Positions 1 to 5,920 of a DNA stretch of 28,845 nt are shown here, piece after piece. Within the stretch, counting starts at the first letter, position 1; each line of letters starts with the position of its first letter. Below the pieces are notes generated by a model. That model was not told the origin of the DNA. It ran no database searches and was given only the letters and a program-made list of their open reading frames with translations. Source of the DNA: SFTH01 sp963643985. GTDB taxonomy: Bacteria; Bacillota; Clostridia; Christensenellales; Aristaeellaceae. Where the stretch lies: NCBI GenBank assembly GCA_963643985.1, contig CAVINP010000015.1, positions 1 to 28,845 on the forward strand. Direction: 5' to 3'. The position numbers and the translations under genes are program-made.

Positions 1-122
1 TCTAGCACAAAATTCACTGCTCAGCTTACCACCTCATTTAATCAGTGTATCCTTAGGGAAATAGTGTTCAGGTTCATTCCCAACCCCTATTTCCTCACAC
101 CTGATCCCTGACCGATCGTGGT
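1..122. other. Intergenic sequence downstream of greA
   Basis: No coding frame that I can support. An imperfect inverted repeat (GGAAATAG at 57-64 and CTATTTCC at 87-94) could form a weak hairpin downstream of the greA stop on the minus strand, but it has no convincing U-tract. The segment at 100-125 contains CTGATCCCTGACC, faintly like the CTGACCACTGACC motif of the repeats found elsewhere in the window; this is too short to call a copy. Confidence 0.4.
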
Positions 123-629
123 TCAGAAGCTGCTGATGGGCAGGGAATCGTCGTCCGTGCCCTTGTGGATGGCGCGGATCTGCACGTAGTAGTTGACATC
201 GTCGCTGACGTGCACCGCCACGCGGTCGCCGACTCTGTGCCCCATCACTGCGCGTCCGAGTGGGGATTCCTTGCTGATGACGGAACTGAGCGCGTCCTGG
301 CGCAGGGTGGTCATCAGCTGTATGGTCTCGGTCTCCTTGTCGTCCTCGTAGTAGATCTCGACCCTGTCGAACAGCTCGACCACGCCTTCCTTCGGGGCCT
401 TCTCGGGAATGACGCGGGCGGTGTTGATCATGCGGCGCAGGTAGCGCAGGCGGCTGTCGCAACGGCGCAGCTCCTGCTTGGCCGACTTGTATTCGTAGTT
501 TTCGCTCAGATCGCCGAAGCCGCGGGCCGTCTTGAGATCCTCTATGATCTTGGGCCTGACCATACGCATGCGATAGTCGATCTCCTCCTGCATTTTGCGG
601 ATGTCGACGCTGCTCAGCTCATCGTACAT
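123..629 (-). CDS. greA: Transcription elongation factor GreA/GreB family
   Basis: Cleavage-stimulating factor that enters the RNA polymerase secondary channel and rescues backtracked complexes. The 168 residues have the two-part Gre layout. An N-terminal coiled coil of about 75 residues carries the tip motif GDLSENYEYKSAKQE, whose Asp and Glu match the acidic residues that position the catalytic metal. A C-terminal FKBP-like domain contains ISKESPLGRAVMGHRVGD. Length is close to the usual 155-165. The ATG at 629 has an AGGAGGT ribosome site upstream, and a good SigA promoter lies further upstream (714-742). It is transcribed alone, divergent from the small cysteine-rich gene. The C-terminal half is less canonical than E. 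coli GreA, so a Gre-family paralogue cannot be excluded. Confidence 0.9.
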   Translation of the reverse strand: MYDELSSVDIRKMQEEIDYRMRMVRPKIIEDLKTARGFGDLSENYEYKSAKQELRRCDSRLRYLRRMINTARVIPEKAPKEGVVELFDRVEIYYEDDKETETIQLMTTLRQDALSSVISKESPLGRAVMGHRVGDRVAVHVSDDVNYYVQIRAIHKGTDDDSLPISSF

Positions 630-649
630 GGTTAAATACCTCCTATTCA

Positions 650-708
650 GCGGTCAACGGCCGGTTGAATGGTGTCGGACACTGTTTCACCGATCACTGA
701 CCACTAAA
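650..708. repeat. Dispersed intergenic repeat, copy 1
   Basis: Shares the blocks GAATGGTGTC, GTTTCAC and GATCACTGAC, in the same order, with the copy at 1037-1090, and GGTTGAATGGTG / ACTGACCACT with the copy at 4671-4760. GGTG and CACC arms within the block could pair into a small hairpin. It lies in the 5' leader of greA as transcribed from the promoter at 714-742. Confidence 0.55.
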
Positions 709-713
709 TACTA

Positions 714-742
714 AGTATAGCGCAGCACGGTGTAAAATTCAA
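714..742 (-). promoter_or_regulatory. SigA-type promoter for greA
   Basis: On the minus strand, TTGAAT (742-737) and TATACT (719-714) are separated by 17 bases. The transcript would begin near 707 and run through repeat copy 1 before the greA start, giving a leader of about 78 bases. Confidence 0.65.
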
Positions 743-760
743 GAGAAGGAGGCGAAGGAA

Positions 761-1036
761 ATGTCTGAAGAGAAGCATTATTCCTATTTTCAGAATCGGG
801 AATGCGAGTATTTCCCCTGCCATCAGGGTGCGAACCCGGATGACTTCAACTGTCTGTTCTGCTATTGCCCGCTGTACGCGCTGGGCAGAAAGTGCGGCGG
901 GAACTTCAGCTACAGTGCAAGCGGTATCAAGGACTGCTCGGCCTGCACGCTGCCGCATCACCGCAAAAGTTACGACTATGTGACCGGAAAGTTTTCCGAG
1001 ATCGCGGAACTCGTCAGGGAACGGGACGGAGAATAG
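761..1036 (+). CDS. Cysteine-rich small domain protein (PF04071-like)
   Basis: Small, probably metal-binding protein of 91 residues; its biochemical role is not known to me. Eight cysteines (15, 20, 31, 34, 36, 45, 59, 62) in CxxxxC, CxxCxC and CxxC arrangements, with several histidines, strongly suggest zinc or Fe-S binding. The pattern CEYFPCH...FNCLFCYCPLY matches what I remember of the cysteine-rich small domain family, which is often found near or fused to cobalamin genes. The cobamide operon immediately downstream fits that. ATG at 761 has an AGGAGGCGAAGGAA ribosome site. No signal peptide or membrane segment. A repeat copy follows its stop codon. Confidence 0.8.
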   Translation: MSEEKHYSYFQNRECEYFPCHQGANPDDFNCLFCYCPLYALGRKCGGNFSYSASGIKDCSACTLPHHRKSYDYVTGKFSEIAELVRERDGE

Positions 1037-1090
1037 CGGTCGGCCGAATGGTGTCAGTCACCGTTTCACTGATCACTGACTGCTGACCAT
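1037..1090. repeat. Dispersed intergenic repeat, copy 2
   Basis: Begins directly after the stop of the cysteine-rich gene. It matches copy 1 over GCGGTC, CGGCCG, GAATGGTGTC, GTTTCAC and GATCACTGAC with small indels. GGTGTCAGTCACC and CAGTCACCGTTTCACTG give local dyad symmetry. Confidence 0.55.
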
Positions 1091-1123
1091 TATTCGCGGG
1101 TCAAATAATTTCCGCCATATATC

Positions 1124-1152
1124 TTTACAAAGCCGTGAGGCTGTGCTATAAT
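1124..1152 (+). promoter_or_regulatory. SigA-type promoter of the cobamide operon
   Basis: TTTACA (1124-1129), a 17-base spacer and a consensus TATAAT (1147-1152). Transcription would start near 1159, just before the cobalamin aptamer, leaving an untranslated leader of about 415 bases before the first gene. Confidence 0.8.
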
Positions 1153-1171
1153 ATATGCGAAAAACAGAATA

Positions 1172-1366
1172 TCGGAAATCCACGGGTGAACCCGCTTGTC
1201 GGGCGAAAGGGAACGGGGTGCAAATCCCCGACAGGACCGCTGCTGTGATGCGGAGCCGTGCGCATGATGCCATTGATGAAAGTCGAGAAGGCGCGTACGG
1301 TGCTGATGCTGAGTCAGAAAACCTGCCTGCGGATCGCGTATCGCTTTCTTCGGTCTCAAAGAAAGG
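1172..1366 (+). promoter_or_regulatory. Cobalamin (B12) riboswitch
   Basis: Contains the conserved cobalamin aptamer core: GGTGCAAATCCCC (1217-1229), then ACAGGACCGCTGCTGTGATG (1231-1250), and the B12-box-like AGTCAGAAAACCTGCC (1312-1327). A perfect 7-bp hairpin follows (CTTTCTT 1344-1350, AAGAAAG 1359-1365). Its loop CGGTC (1351-1355) is complementary to GACCG at 1235-1239, as expected for the kissing-loop element of this class. It should lower expression of the downstream operon when the cell has enough cobalamin. The exact edges are estimates. Confidence 0.92.
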
Positions 1367-1518
1367 TATGTTCCGGTTTCGGCGTGAAGCAGCGTTGAAA
1401 TGAGTGTTGCGGGATGTATCGGCGAAGAATCCGTTATATCCTGTTTTTTGTGTCTGAAATCACCGTGGAGCAAGCCAAATCCCCCGGCGTGCGCAGCGGT
1501 GACCGACAGACAGCGAAG

Positions 1519-1560
1519 CCGGCTGAACAGGGGGCGCTGTTCAGCCGGTATTCTTTTTGT
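1519..1560 (+). terminator. Intrinsic terminator in the riboswitch leader
   Basis: Perfect 12-bp stem (CCGGCTGAACAG 1519-1530, CTGTTCAGCCGG 1537-1548) with a 6-base loop, followed by TATTCTTTTTG. It sits 14 bases before the GTG of the first gene, as expected for a riboswitch acting by transcription attenuation. I did not find an unambiguous antiterminator partner for the left arm. Confidence 0.88.
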
Positions 1561-1574
1561 CGGAGGAAAAATAA

Positions 1575-2321
1575 GTGCGAAGAATATACATCTCCGAAAT
1601 GGATCCCAATGCACGGACTCTGGCGCGGAAATGGGGCACGGGCGTGGAGACCATTGCCTTCTGTCAGGCCGAGATCATGGAAAACGACAAGGCCGTCGAG
1701 GCCAAGAAAGGGCAGCTGGCGGGCTTTTCGCCCCTGTCGTTTCATGCGCCGTACTACGAGCTGACGCCCTGCGCCATCGATTCGCTGATCGGCAAGGTAA
1801 GCCTGCAGCGCTACCGTCAGGCCGTGCAAACCTGCTTGCGCCTGGGCATAAAGCGCATGGTGGCGCACTCGGGCTATGCACCGCAGGTCTACTATCCGCA
1901 GTGGTTTGTGCCCAAGTCGATTGCGTTCTGGAAGAAATTCGCGGCGGAACTGCCCGAGGGCTTTGAACTGGTGCTGGAGAACGTGCTCGATCCCGTGCCG
2001 CAGCACCTGCTGGATGTGGTCGAAGGCGTGGATGATCCGCACGTCGGCATCTGTCTGGATGTGGGTCACGCGAACTGCTATTCCGAAGTGCCGGTCGCGG
2101 AATGGATACGCGCCTTCGGCAGCCGTATAGCTCATGTACACATTCACAACAACGGGGGCACGTGCGATACGCATGCCCCGCTTGGTGAGGGCACGCTTGA
2201 CATGCGCGGTACGCTCGAAAAGCTTATTCAATATGCCCCGCAGGCCGACTGGTGCATCGAGTGCACGGACGCCGGGGCCTGTCTTGTGTATCTGCAGAAA
2301 GAAGGTTTTATGATTGTTTGA
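1575..2321 (+). CDS. Sugar phosphate isomerase/epimerase-like TIM barrel protein
   Basis: First gene of the B12-riboswitch operon; 248 residues, cytosolic, function not established. The fold call rests on xylose-isomerase-like / AP-endonuclease-2 barrel motifs at strand ends: SFHAPYYEL, MVAHSGYAP, LVLENVLDP, GICLDVGHAN, and HVHIHNNGG (H187, H189, H191) followed by DTHAPLGEG. These would supply the Glu/Asp/His ligands of a divalent metal site. The GTG start at 1575 has GGAGG 8 bases upstream; the end overlaps cobT by 8 bases, so translation is probably coupled. Such barrels act on sugars or sugar-like molecules. Since cobamide lower-ligand attachment involves ribosyl intermediates, a role in ribose-linked precursor handling is possible, but this is inference. 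Confidence 0.8.
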   Translation: MRRIYISEMDPNARTLARKWGTGVETIAFCQAEIMENDKAVEAKKGQLAGFSPLSFHAPYYELTPCAIDSLIGKVSLQRYRQAVQTCLRLGIKRMVAHSGYAPQVYYPQWFVPKSIAFWKKFAAELPEGFELVLENVLDPVPQHLLDVVEGVDDPHVGICLDVGHANCYSEVPVAEWIRAFGSRIAHVHIHNNGGTCDTHAPLGEGTLDMRGTLEKLIQYAPQADWCIECTDAGACLVYLQKEGFMIV

Positions 2322-3387
2322 GGTTCACATTCCGCCGCTGGATGCGCAGGCGATGCGGCAGGCGAGGGAACGTCAGGCGAAGCTGGCCAAGCCGCCGGGC
2401 AGCCTGGGCCTGCTGGAGGATATCTCCGTGCAGTTTGCGGGTATCACGGGGCGCGTGTTCAACGATGCAAAGAAGCGCTGCGTGCTGATTTTCTCCGCCG
2501 ACAACGGCGTGGTGGCGGAGGGCGTTTCCTCCTCGCCGCAGTCGGTGACGCTGGCGCAGACCATCAACTTCGGGCGCGGGCTTACGGGCGTGGCGGTGCT
2601 GGCCAGACATTACAACACGCAGCTGCGCGTCTATGACGTGGGCATCAACGCCGACTTTTCCCAGCCGGGCGTCATCAACAGAAAGATCGCGCACGGCACA
2701 CGAAATCTGGCGGTGGAACCTGCCATGACGCGCAAACAGGCGCTTGAGGCGATCGACATCGGCATGCAGGCTGCGGAGGATGCCGCCAAAGAGGGCATGG
2801 AAATAGTGGGCGTGGGGGAAATGGGTATCGGCAACACCACCACCTCCAGCGCGATACTTTCCTGTCTGCTGGACCTGCCCGCATGTGAGACAGTCGGGCG
2901 TGGCGGCGGCGTGAACAATGCGGGCTTTGCCAGAAAGCTTGAGATCGTGGACAATGCCATCCGTCTGCACAGGCCCGAGCGGAGCGACATTGTGGACGTG
3001 CTGGCGAAGCTGGGAGGCTTTGACATTGCGGCGATGTGCGGTGCCTTCCTGGGTGCTGCAGCTAATCGCGTGCCTGCGGTCGTGGACGGTTTCATATCCG
3101 CCGTGGCAGCGATGTGCGCCTGCCGCATCAACCGCGGCTGTGCCGACTACCTCTTTGCATCCCATGTTTCTTATGAGCGCGGCTACATGCTGGCCATAGA
3201 TGACATGGGGCTTCATCCCATGCTGCAGCTTCAGATGCGCCTGGGCGAGGGCAGCGGCTGTCCGATCGCCTTTGAGGTGATCGATGCGGCGCTGACGGTG
3301 CTCAAGGACATGGCCACCTTCGAGGAGGCCCGCATCGACGACGGCTACCTTGCCGAGATCCGTACCGACGTGCGGCTGCAGAGGTGA
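2314..3387 (+). CDS. cobT: Nicotinate-nucleotide:dimethylbenzimidazole phosphoribosyltransferase
   Basis: Transfers phosphoribose from nicotinate mononucleotide to the lower-ligand base, giving alpha-ribazole phosphate for the cobamide nucleotide loop. The 357 residues match CobT length. Diagnostic segments are SADNGVVAEGVSSSPQSVT near residue 60-80, GEMGIGNTTTSSA (E169 onward), and the C-terminal MRLGEGSG, whose E312 corresponds to the catalytic glutamate (E317) of Salmonella CobT. The start is TTG at 2314, inside the end of the preceding gene; the protein then begins directly with the conserved IPPLD segment. It is followed by cobU after 4 bases. Base specificity cannot be read from sequence alone. 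Confidence 0.95.
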   Translation: MFEVHIPPLDAQAMRQARERQAKLAKPPGSLGLLEDISVQFAGITGRVFNDAKKRCVLIFSADNGVVAEGVSSSPQSVTLAQTINFGRGLTGVAVLARHYNTQLRVYDVGINADFSQPGVINRKIAHGTRNLAVEPAMTRKQALEAIDIGMQAAEDAAKEGMEIVGVGEMGIGNTTTSSAILSCLLDLPACETVGRGGGVNNAGFARKLEIVDNAIRLHRPERSDIVDVLAKLGGFDIAAMCGAFLGAAANRVPAVVDGFISAVAAMCACRINRGCADYLFASHVSYERGYMLAIDDMGLHPMLQLQMRLGEGSGCPIAFEVIDAALTVLKDMATFEEARIDDGYLAEIRTDVRLQR

Positions 3388-3391
3388 TACA

Positions 3392-3922
3392 ATGCTGACG
3401 TTCATATCCGGCGGCTGCAAGAACGGAAAATCATGGTACGCCCAGCGTCTGGCCAAGGCGGCGGGTCTGCCGCTCTACTATATCGCAACGATGATCTCCA
3501 CCGGCGCGGAGGACGATGCACGCATTGCGCGGCACATCCGCGATCGCGACGGCTGGGGCTTTGAGACGCTGGAATGCGGGCGCGACATCGTGTCCTGTCT
3601 GGACCGTGCGGACGCAGGCGGGTCCTATCTGCTCGACAGCGTGACGGCGCTGCTGGCCAATGAGATGTTTACCCCCGAAGGCTTTGACGCGGCTGCGCCC
3701 GAACGCGTGGCGGACGATCTGGAGATCTTTGCCGGGCGCGTCGGCAGTGCCGTGTTCGTGTCGGACTATATCTACGGCGATGCGGCCATCTATGACGAAT
3801 GGACGGAGAACTACCGCCGTGGTCTGGCGCTGATTGACAGGCGTCTGGCGAAGGTCTGCGACAACGTGCTTGAGGTGTCCGCGGGCTGCGTGATCTGTCA
3901 CAAGGGAGTGAGACTGCTGTGA
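3392..3922 (+). CDS. cobU: Adenosylcobinamide kinase / adenosylcobinamide-phosphate guanylyltransferase
   Basis: Phosphorylates adenosylcobinamide and then adds GMP, producing the GDP-cobinamide substrate of CobS. At 176 residues it has the expected length. The P-loop GGCKNGKS is at residues 7-14, and H48 in ARIARHIRDRDGW lies where the guanylylated histidine of Salmonella CobU (H46) falls. The start is ATG 3392, because it puts the P-loop at the usual distance from the N terminus. The C-terminal part (VSDYIYGD, then YRRGLALIDRRLA) lacks the usual GVVP...GR.N..LA pattern, which instead occurs in the second CobU-like gene at 4773. It overlaps cobS by 4 bases (GTGA). Confidence 0.88.
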   Translation: MLTFISGGCKNGKSWYAQRLAKAAGLPLYYIATMISTGAEDDARIARHIRDRDGWGFETLECGRDIVSCLDRADAGGSYLLDSVTALLANEMFTPEGFDAAAPERVADDLEIFAGRVGSAVFVSDYIYGDAAIYDEWTENYRRGLALIDRRLAKVCDNVLEVSAGCVICHKGVRLL

Positions 3923-4653
3923 AACGGGTTTGGACGGCGTTTCTGATGGGGCTTGGTATGTTCAGCGCGATACCGCTGCGCCTGAAAAGCTGGGACGAGC
4001 ATTTGAGACGGCTGATGATCGCCTGCCTGCCCATGGTGGGGCTGGTGATCGGCGCGATCTGGTGGGCGGCTGCGGCACTTTCCCTGTGCTGCCTGCCGAA
4101 GATGATTTCGGGCGCGGTCATTGCCGCCGTGCCGTTTCTGCTGACGGGCTTTATCCATCTGGACGGCTATATGGACACCTCGGATGCCATGCTTTCTTGG
4201 CGCGACAGAGAGGAACGCCTGCGCATACTCAAGGATTCGCACGTCGGCTCGTTTGCCGTGGTGATGATCGCACTGCTGTTCATGCTGCAGTTCGCAGCTG
4301 CGGCCTCACTCAGACACAGCTTTGCACTGCTGCTGGTGCCGGTGCTTTCGCGCTGCGGCTCGGCCTTCTGCGTGCTCGGGCTCAAGCCTCTGGGACACAG
4401 CCAGTATGCCGCGGCGGACGAAGCACCCCGCGGTTACCTCGCGGCGGTGATCCTGCAGGCCGTACTGGCAAGTGCCGTATTGACGGCCGTGATGGGGTGG
4501 CACGGGGCTATCGTGGCGGCGGCGGTGCTGCTTGGCTATGCGATATCCATGCAATGGTGCCGGCGCACACTGGGCGGCGTGTCGGGCGATCTGGCCGGCT
4601 TTTCGCTGACGGTGGCGGAGCTGTGCGGGCTGCTGGCGTTGGCACTGGAATAG
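3919..4653 (+). CDS. cobS: Adenosylcobinamide-GDP ribazoletransferase (cobalamin synthase)
   Basis: Integral membrane enzyme joining alpha-ribazole (phosphate) to adenosylcobinamide-GDP, the step that completes the cobamide. The 244 residues contain the family motif HLDGYMDTSDA (D82-A90), followed by the conserved ERLRILKDSHVGSFA, and about six to seven hydrophobic segments. The GTG start at 3919 overlaps cobU by four bases, so the two are very likely translated together. Its substrates are the products of the neighbouring CobU and CobT. The next gene is separated by 119 bases holding repeat copy 3. Confidence 0.94.
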   Translation: MKRVWTAFLMGLGMFSAIPLRLKSWDEHLRRLMIACLPMVGLVIGAIWWAAAALSLCCLPKMISGAVIAAVPFLLTGFIHLDGYMDTSDAMLSWRDREERLRILKDSHVGSFAVVMIALLFMLQFAAAASLRHSFALLLVPVLSRCGSAFCVLGLKPLGHSQYAAADEAPRGYLAAVILQAVLASAVLTAVMGWHGAIVAAAVLLGYAISMQWCRRTLGGVSGDLAGFSLTVAELCGLLALALE

Positions 4654-4670
4654 GGAATAGGGACCAGGAA

Positions 4671-4760
4671 CCAGTTGAATGGTGAAGGTTTGCGGTCAAA
4701 CCTGACAACGGTGCACCAACCCGGACAATTTCACAGACCACTGACCACTGACCACTGAAC
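4671..4760. repeat. Dispersed intergenic repeat, copy 3 (expanded)
   Basis: Starts with CCAGTTGAATGGTGA and ends with TTTCACAGACCACTGACCACTGACCACTGAA, like copies 1 and 2 but with about 40 extra bases in the middle. The extra part contains its own small hairpin (AGGTTT GCGGTC AAACCT). The end holds three head-to-tail CCACTGA units. It lies between cobS and the CobU-like gene and could affect readthrough. Confidence 0.5.
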
Positions 4761-4772
4761 GGGGTGAGAGAG

Positions 4773-5153
4773 ATGATTTTCGTATTCGGCGGCGCACATC
4801 AGGGCATGGAAGACTATGTGCGCGATACACTCGGCATTACGGCCATTGCGATGCTTGACGAAGAGACGCAAGGCATCGATTTTGCGTCCGCGAAGGCGTT
4901 TTCGGGGCTTGAGAGATATGTGCTGGGCTGTGTCCGCCGCGGCGAAAGTGCCGTGGACTATTTCAAGGAGAGGCGCGAGATTTGGACGGACAAGGTTCTG
5001 ATCGGTCTGGATTTTTCCTGCGGCGTGGTGCCGATGGATGCCGAAATGCGGCTTTGGCGCGAGGAAAACGGTCGGCTGAACAACTGTCTGGCAGGAGATG
5101 CGGAGCGCGTGGTGCGACTGTTCTGCGGTCTGCCGCAGGAGCTGAAAGTATGA
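4773..5153 (+). CDS. Degenerate CobU-like protein without a Walker A lysine
   Basis: 126 residues, apparently a shortened CobU relative. The N terminus IFVFGGAHQGME aligns with the CobU P-loop region but has Met and Glu where GKS is required, so ATP binding in the usual manner is unlikely. The C-terminal half keeps what resembles the classical CobU signature: GVVPMDAEMRLWREENGR, then LAGDAERVV and CGLP.ELK. ATG 4773 is preferred to the GTG nine bases earlier, because the GGGGTGAGAG ribosome site then has normal spacing and the protein begins like CobU. It ends in an ATGA overlap with cobC. It may be a partner or regulator of the intact CobU, or a decaying paralogue. Confidence 0.7.
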   Translation: MIFVFGGAHQGMEDYVRDTLGITAIAMLDEETQGIDFASAKAFSGLERYVLGCVRRGESAVDYFKERREIWTDKVLIGLDFSCGVVPMDAEMRLWREENGRLNNCLAGDAERVVRLFCGLPQELKV

Positions 5154-5722
5154 TTTGCCTGATCCGTCACGGCATGACGGAGGCCAACGAGCGCCGCCTC
5201 TACTGCGGCAGCAGCGACCTTCCGCTGAGTGCAAACGGTCGCGCCGCACTGATGAAGAAGCGTGTGGAGGGGGAGTATCCCGCAGCGGCGCAGGGATTGC
5301 TCATCTCAAGCGGCATGAGAAGGTGCAACGAGACAGCCGAACTGCTCTTCGGGCGTGCTCCCGACCGCATTGCCGAAGATCTGCGCGAGATTGATTTCGG
5401 CGCATTTGAGCTGCACAGCTATGACGAACTGTGCGCGGATCCTGCCTATCAGAGTTGGATCACGGATGAGAGCGGCGAAGCCGCACCGCCCGAAGGTGAG
5501 CCCTCCAATGCTTTCAAAAAGCGCGTGATCGCGGCTATGAAAGACATTCCTGACAATGCAGTGATCATTTGCCACGGCGGCGTGATCGCCTGCCTGATGG
5601 CACATTGGTTTCCCGAAGAGGGTCGGCACATGTATGCATGGCAGCCCGAATTCGGCAGTGGCTATCTGATAGACGGTATAAAATCATATACAAAAATTCC
5701 GACAATAATTCAGGAACGTTAA
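5150..5722 (+). CDS. cobC: Alpha-ribazole phosphatase-like histidine phosphatase
   Basis: Histidine phosphatase superfamily protein of 190 residues. By context it removes the phosphate from alpha-ribazole 5'-phosphate (or from the cobamide phosphate) to finish nucleotide-loop assembly. The N-terminal IRHGMTEAN has the catalytic His7, followed by LYCGSSDLPLSANGR, the acid/base region REIDFGAFE, and ICHGGV with the second His142. This order and spacing are typical of CobC/PhoE. It begins at an ATGA overlap with the CobU-like gene and is the last gene of the operon. Sequence alone would allow another phosphoglycerate-mutase-like phosphatase; the cob context decides the name. Confidence 0.87.
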   Translation: MICLIRHGMTEANERRLYCGSSDLPLSANGRAALMKKRVEGEYPAAAQGLLISSGMRRCNETAELLFGRAPDRIAEDLREIDFGAFELHSYDELCADPAYQSWITDESGEAAPPEGEPSNAFKKRVIAAMKDIPDNAVIICHGGVIACLMAHWFPEEGRHMYAWQPEFGSGYLIDGIKSYTKIPTIIQER

Positions 5723-5752
5723 TTCAGACCCGAAGGGATGGAAGAGAAAAGG

Positions 5753-5919
5753 ATGAAAAGGTGCAAAGAGCGACAAAGCAGGGAAGGCATCGCTTCGGGA
5801 ACGTTCGCAATTGCATCACTTGCCCTTGCTCTGTACCCAAATGCACATTTTGGTTCCTCGCGTTTTCTCGGGGGGATGGTAGCCCTATCCCAGGAAAAAC
5901 GCGAGGAACCAAAATATTT
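5753..5919 (+). pseudogene. Possible remnant of a small membrane-protein gene
   Basis: In this frame the peptide RQSREGIASGTFAIASLALAL (residues about 6-26) resembles the start of small clostridial membrane proteins that open with a charged REGI segment and a hydrophobic helix. The resemblance then stops at the terminator hairpin, and the frame runs on antisense into licD. No convincing ribosome site. It may be chance. Confidence 0.18.
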
Positions 5920-5920
5920 T
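5848..5920. terminator. Long-stem terminator between convergent cobC and licD
   Basis: Perfect 19-bp inverted repeat (5848-5866 with 5896-5914). Inside it a further GGGAT/ATCCC pairing makes one hairpin of about 67 bases. TATTTTATT follows on the plus side. It lies between convergent genes and reaches the licD stop, so it may work for both strands, though the U-tract is better for the plus-strand operon. Confidence 0.7.

Noticed and set aside
165..635. Plus-strand frame opposite greA
   Set aside because: Antisense shadow with Val/Leu/Asp-rich low-complexity product and no ribosome site.
1375..1530. Possible second cobalamin aptamer in the leader
   Set aside because: AAGCCAAATCCCCC and GCGAAGCCGG look vaguely aptamer-like, but the B12 box and the conserved core spacing are absent.
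1400..1966. Open frame starting in the riboswitch leader
   Set aside because: It runs through the terminator and out of frame across the TIM barrel gene; no ribosome site and no sensible protein.
2308..3456. Long open frame (382 codons) on the minus strand opposite cobT
   Set aside because: Antisense shadow of a GC-rich gene; its product is His/Arg-rich low-complexity with no family motif, while cobT on the other strand is unmistakable.
4764..4772. GTG at 4764 as start of the CobU-like protein
   Set aside because: The ribosome-site-like GGGGTGAGAG overlaps it; ATG 4773 gives normal spacing and a CobU-like N terminus.
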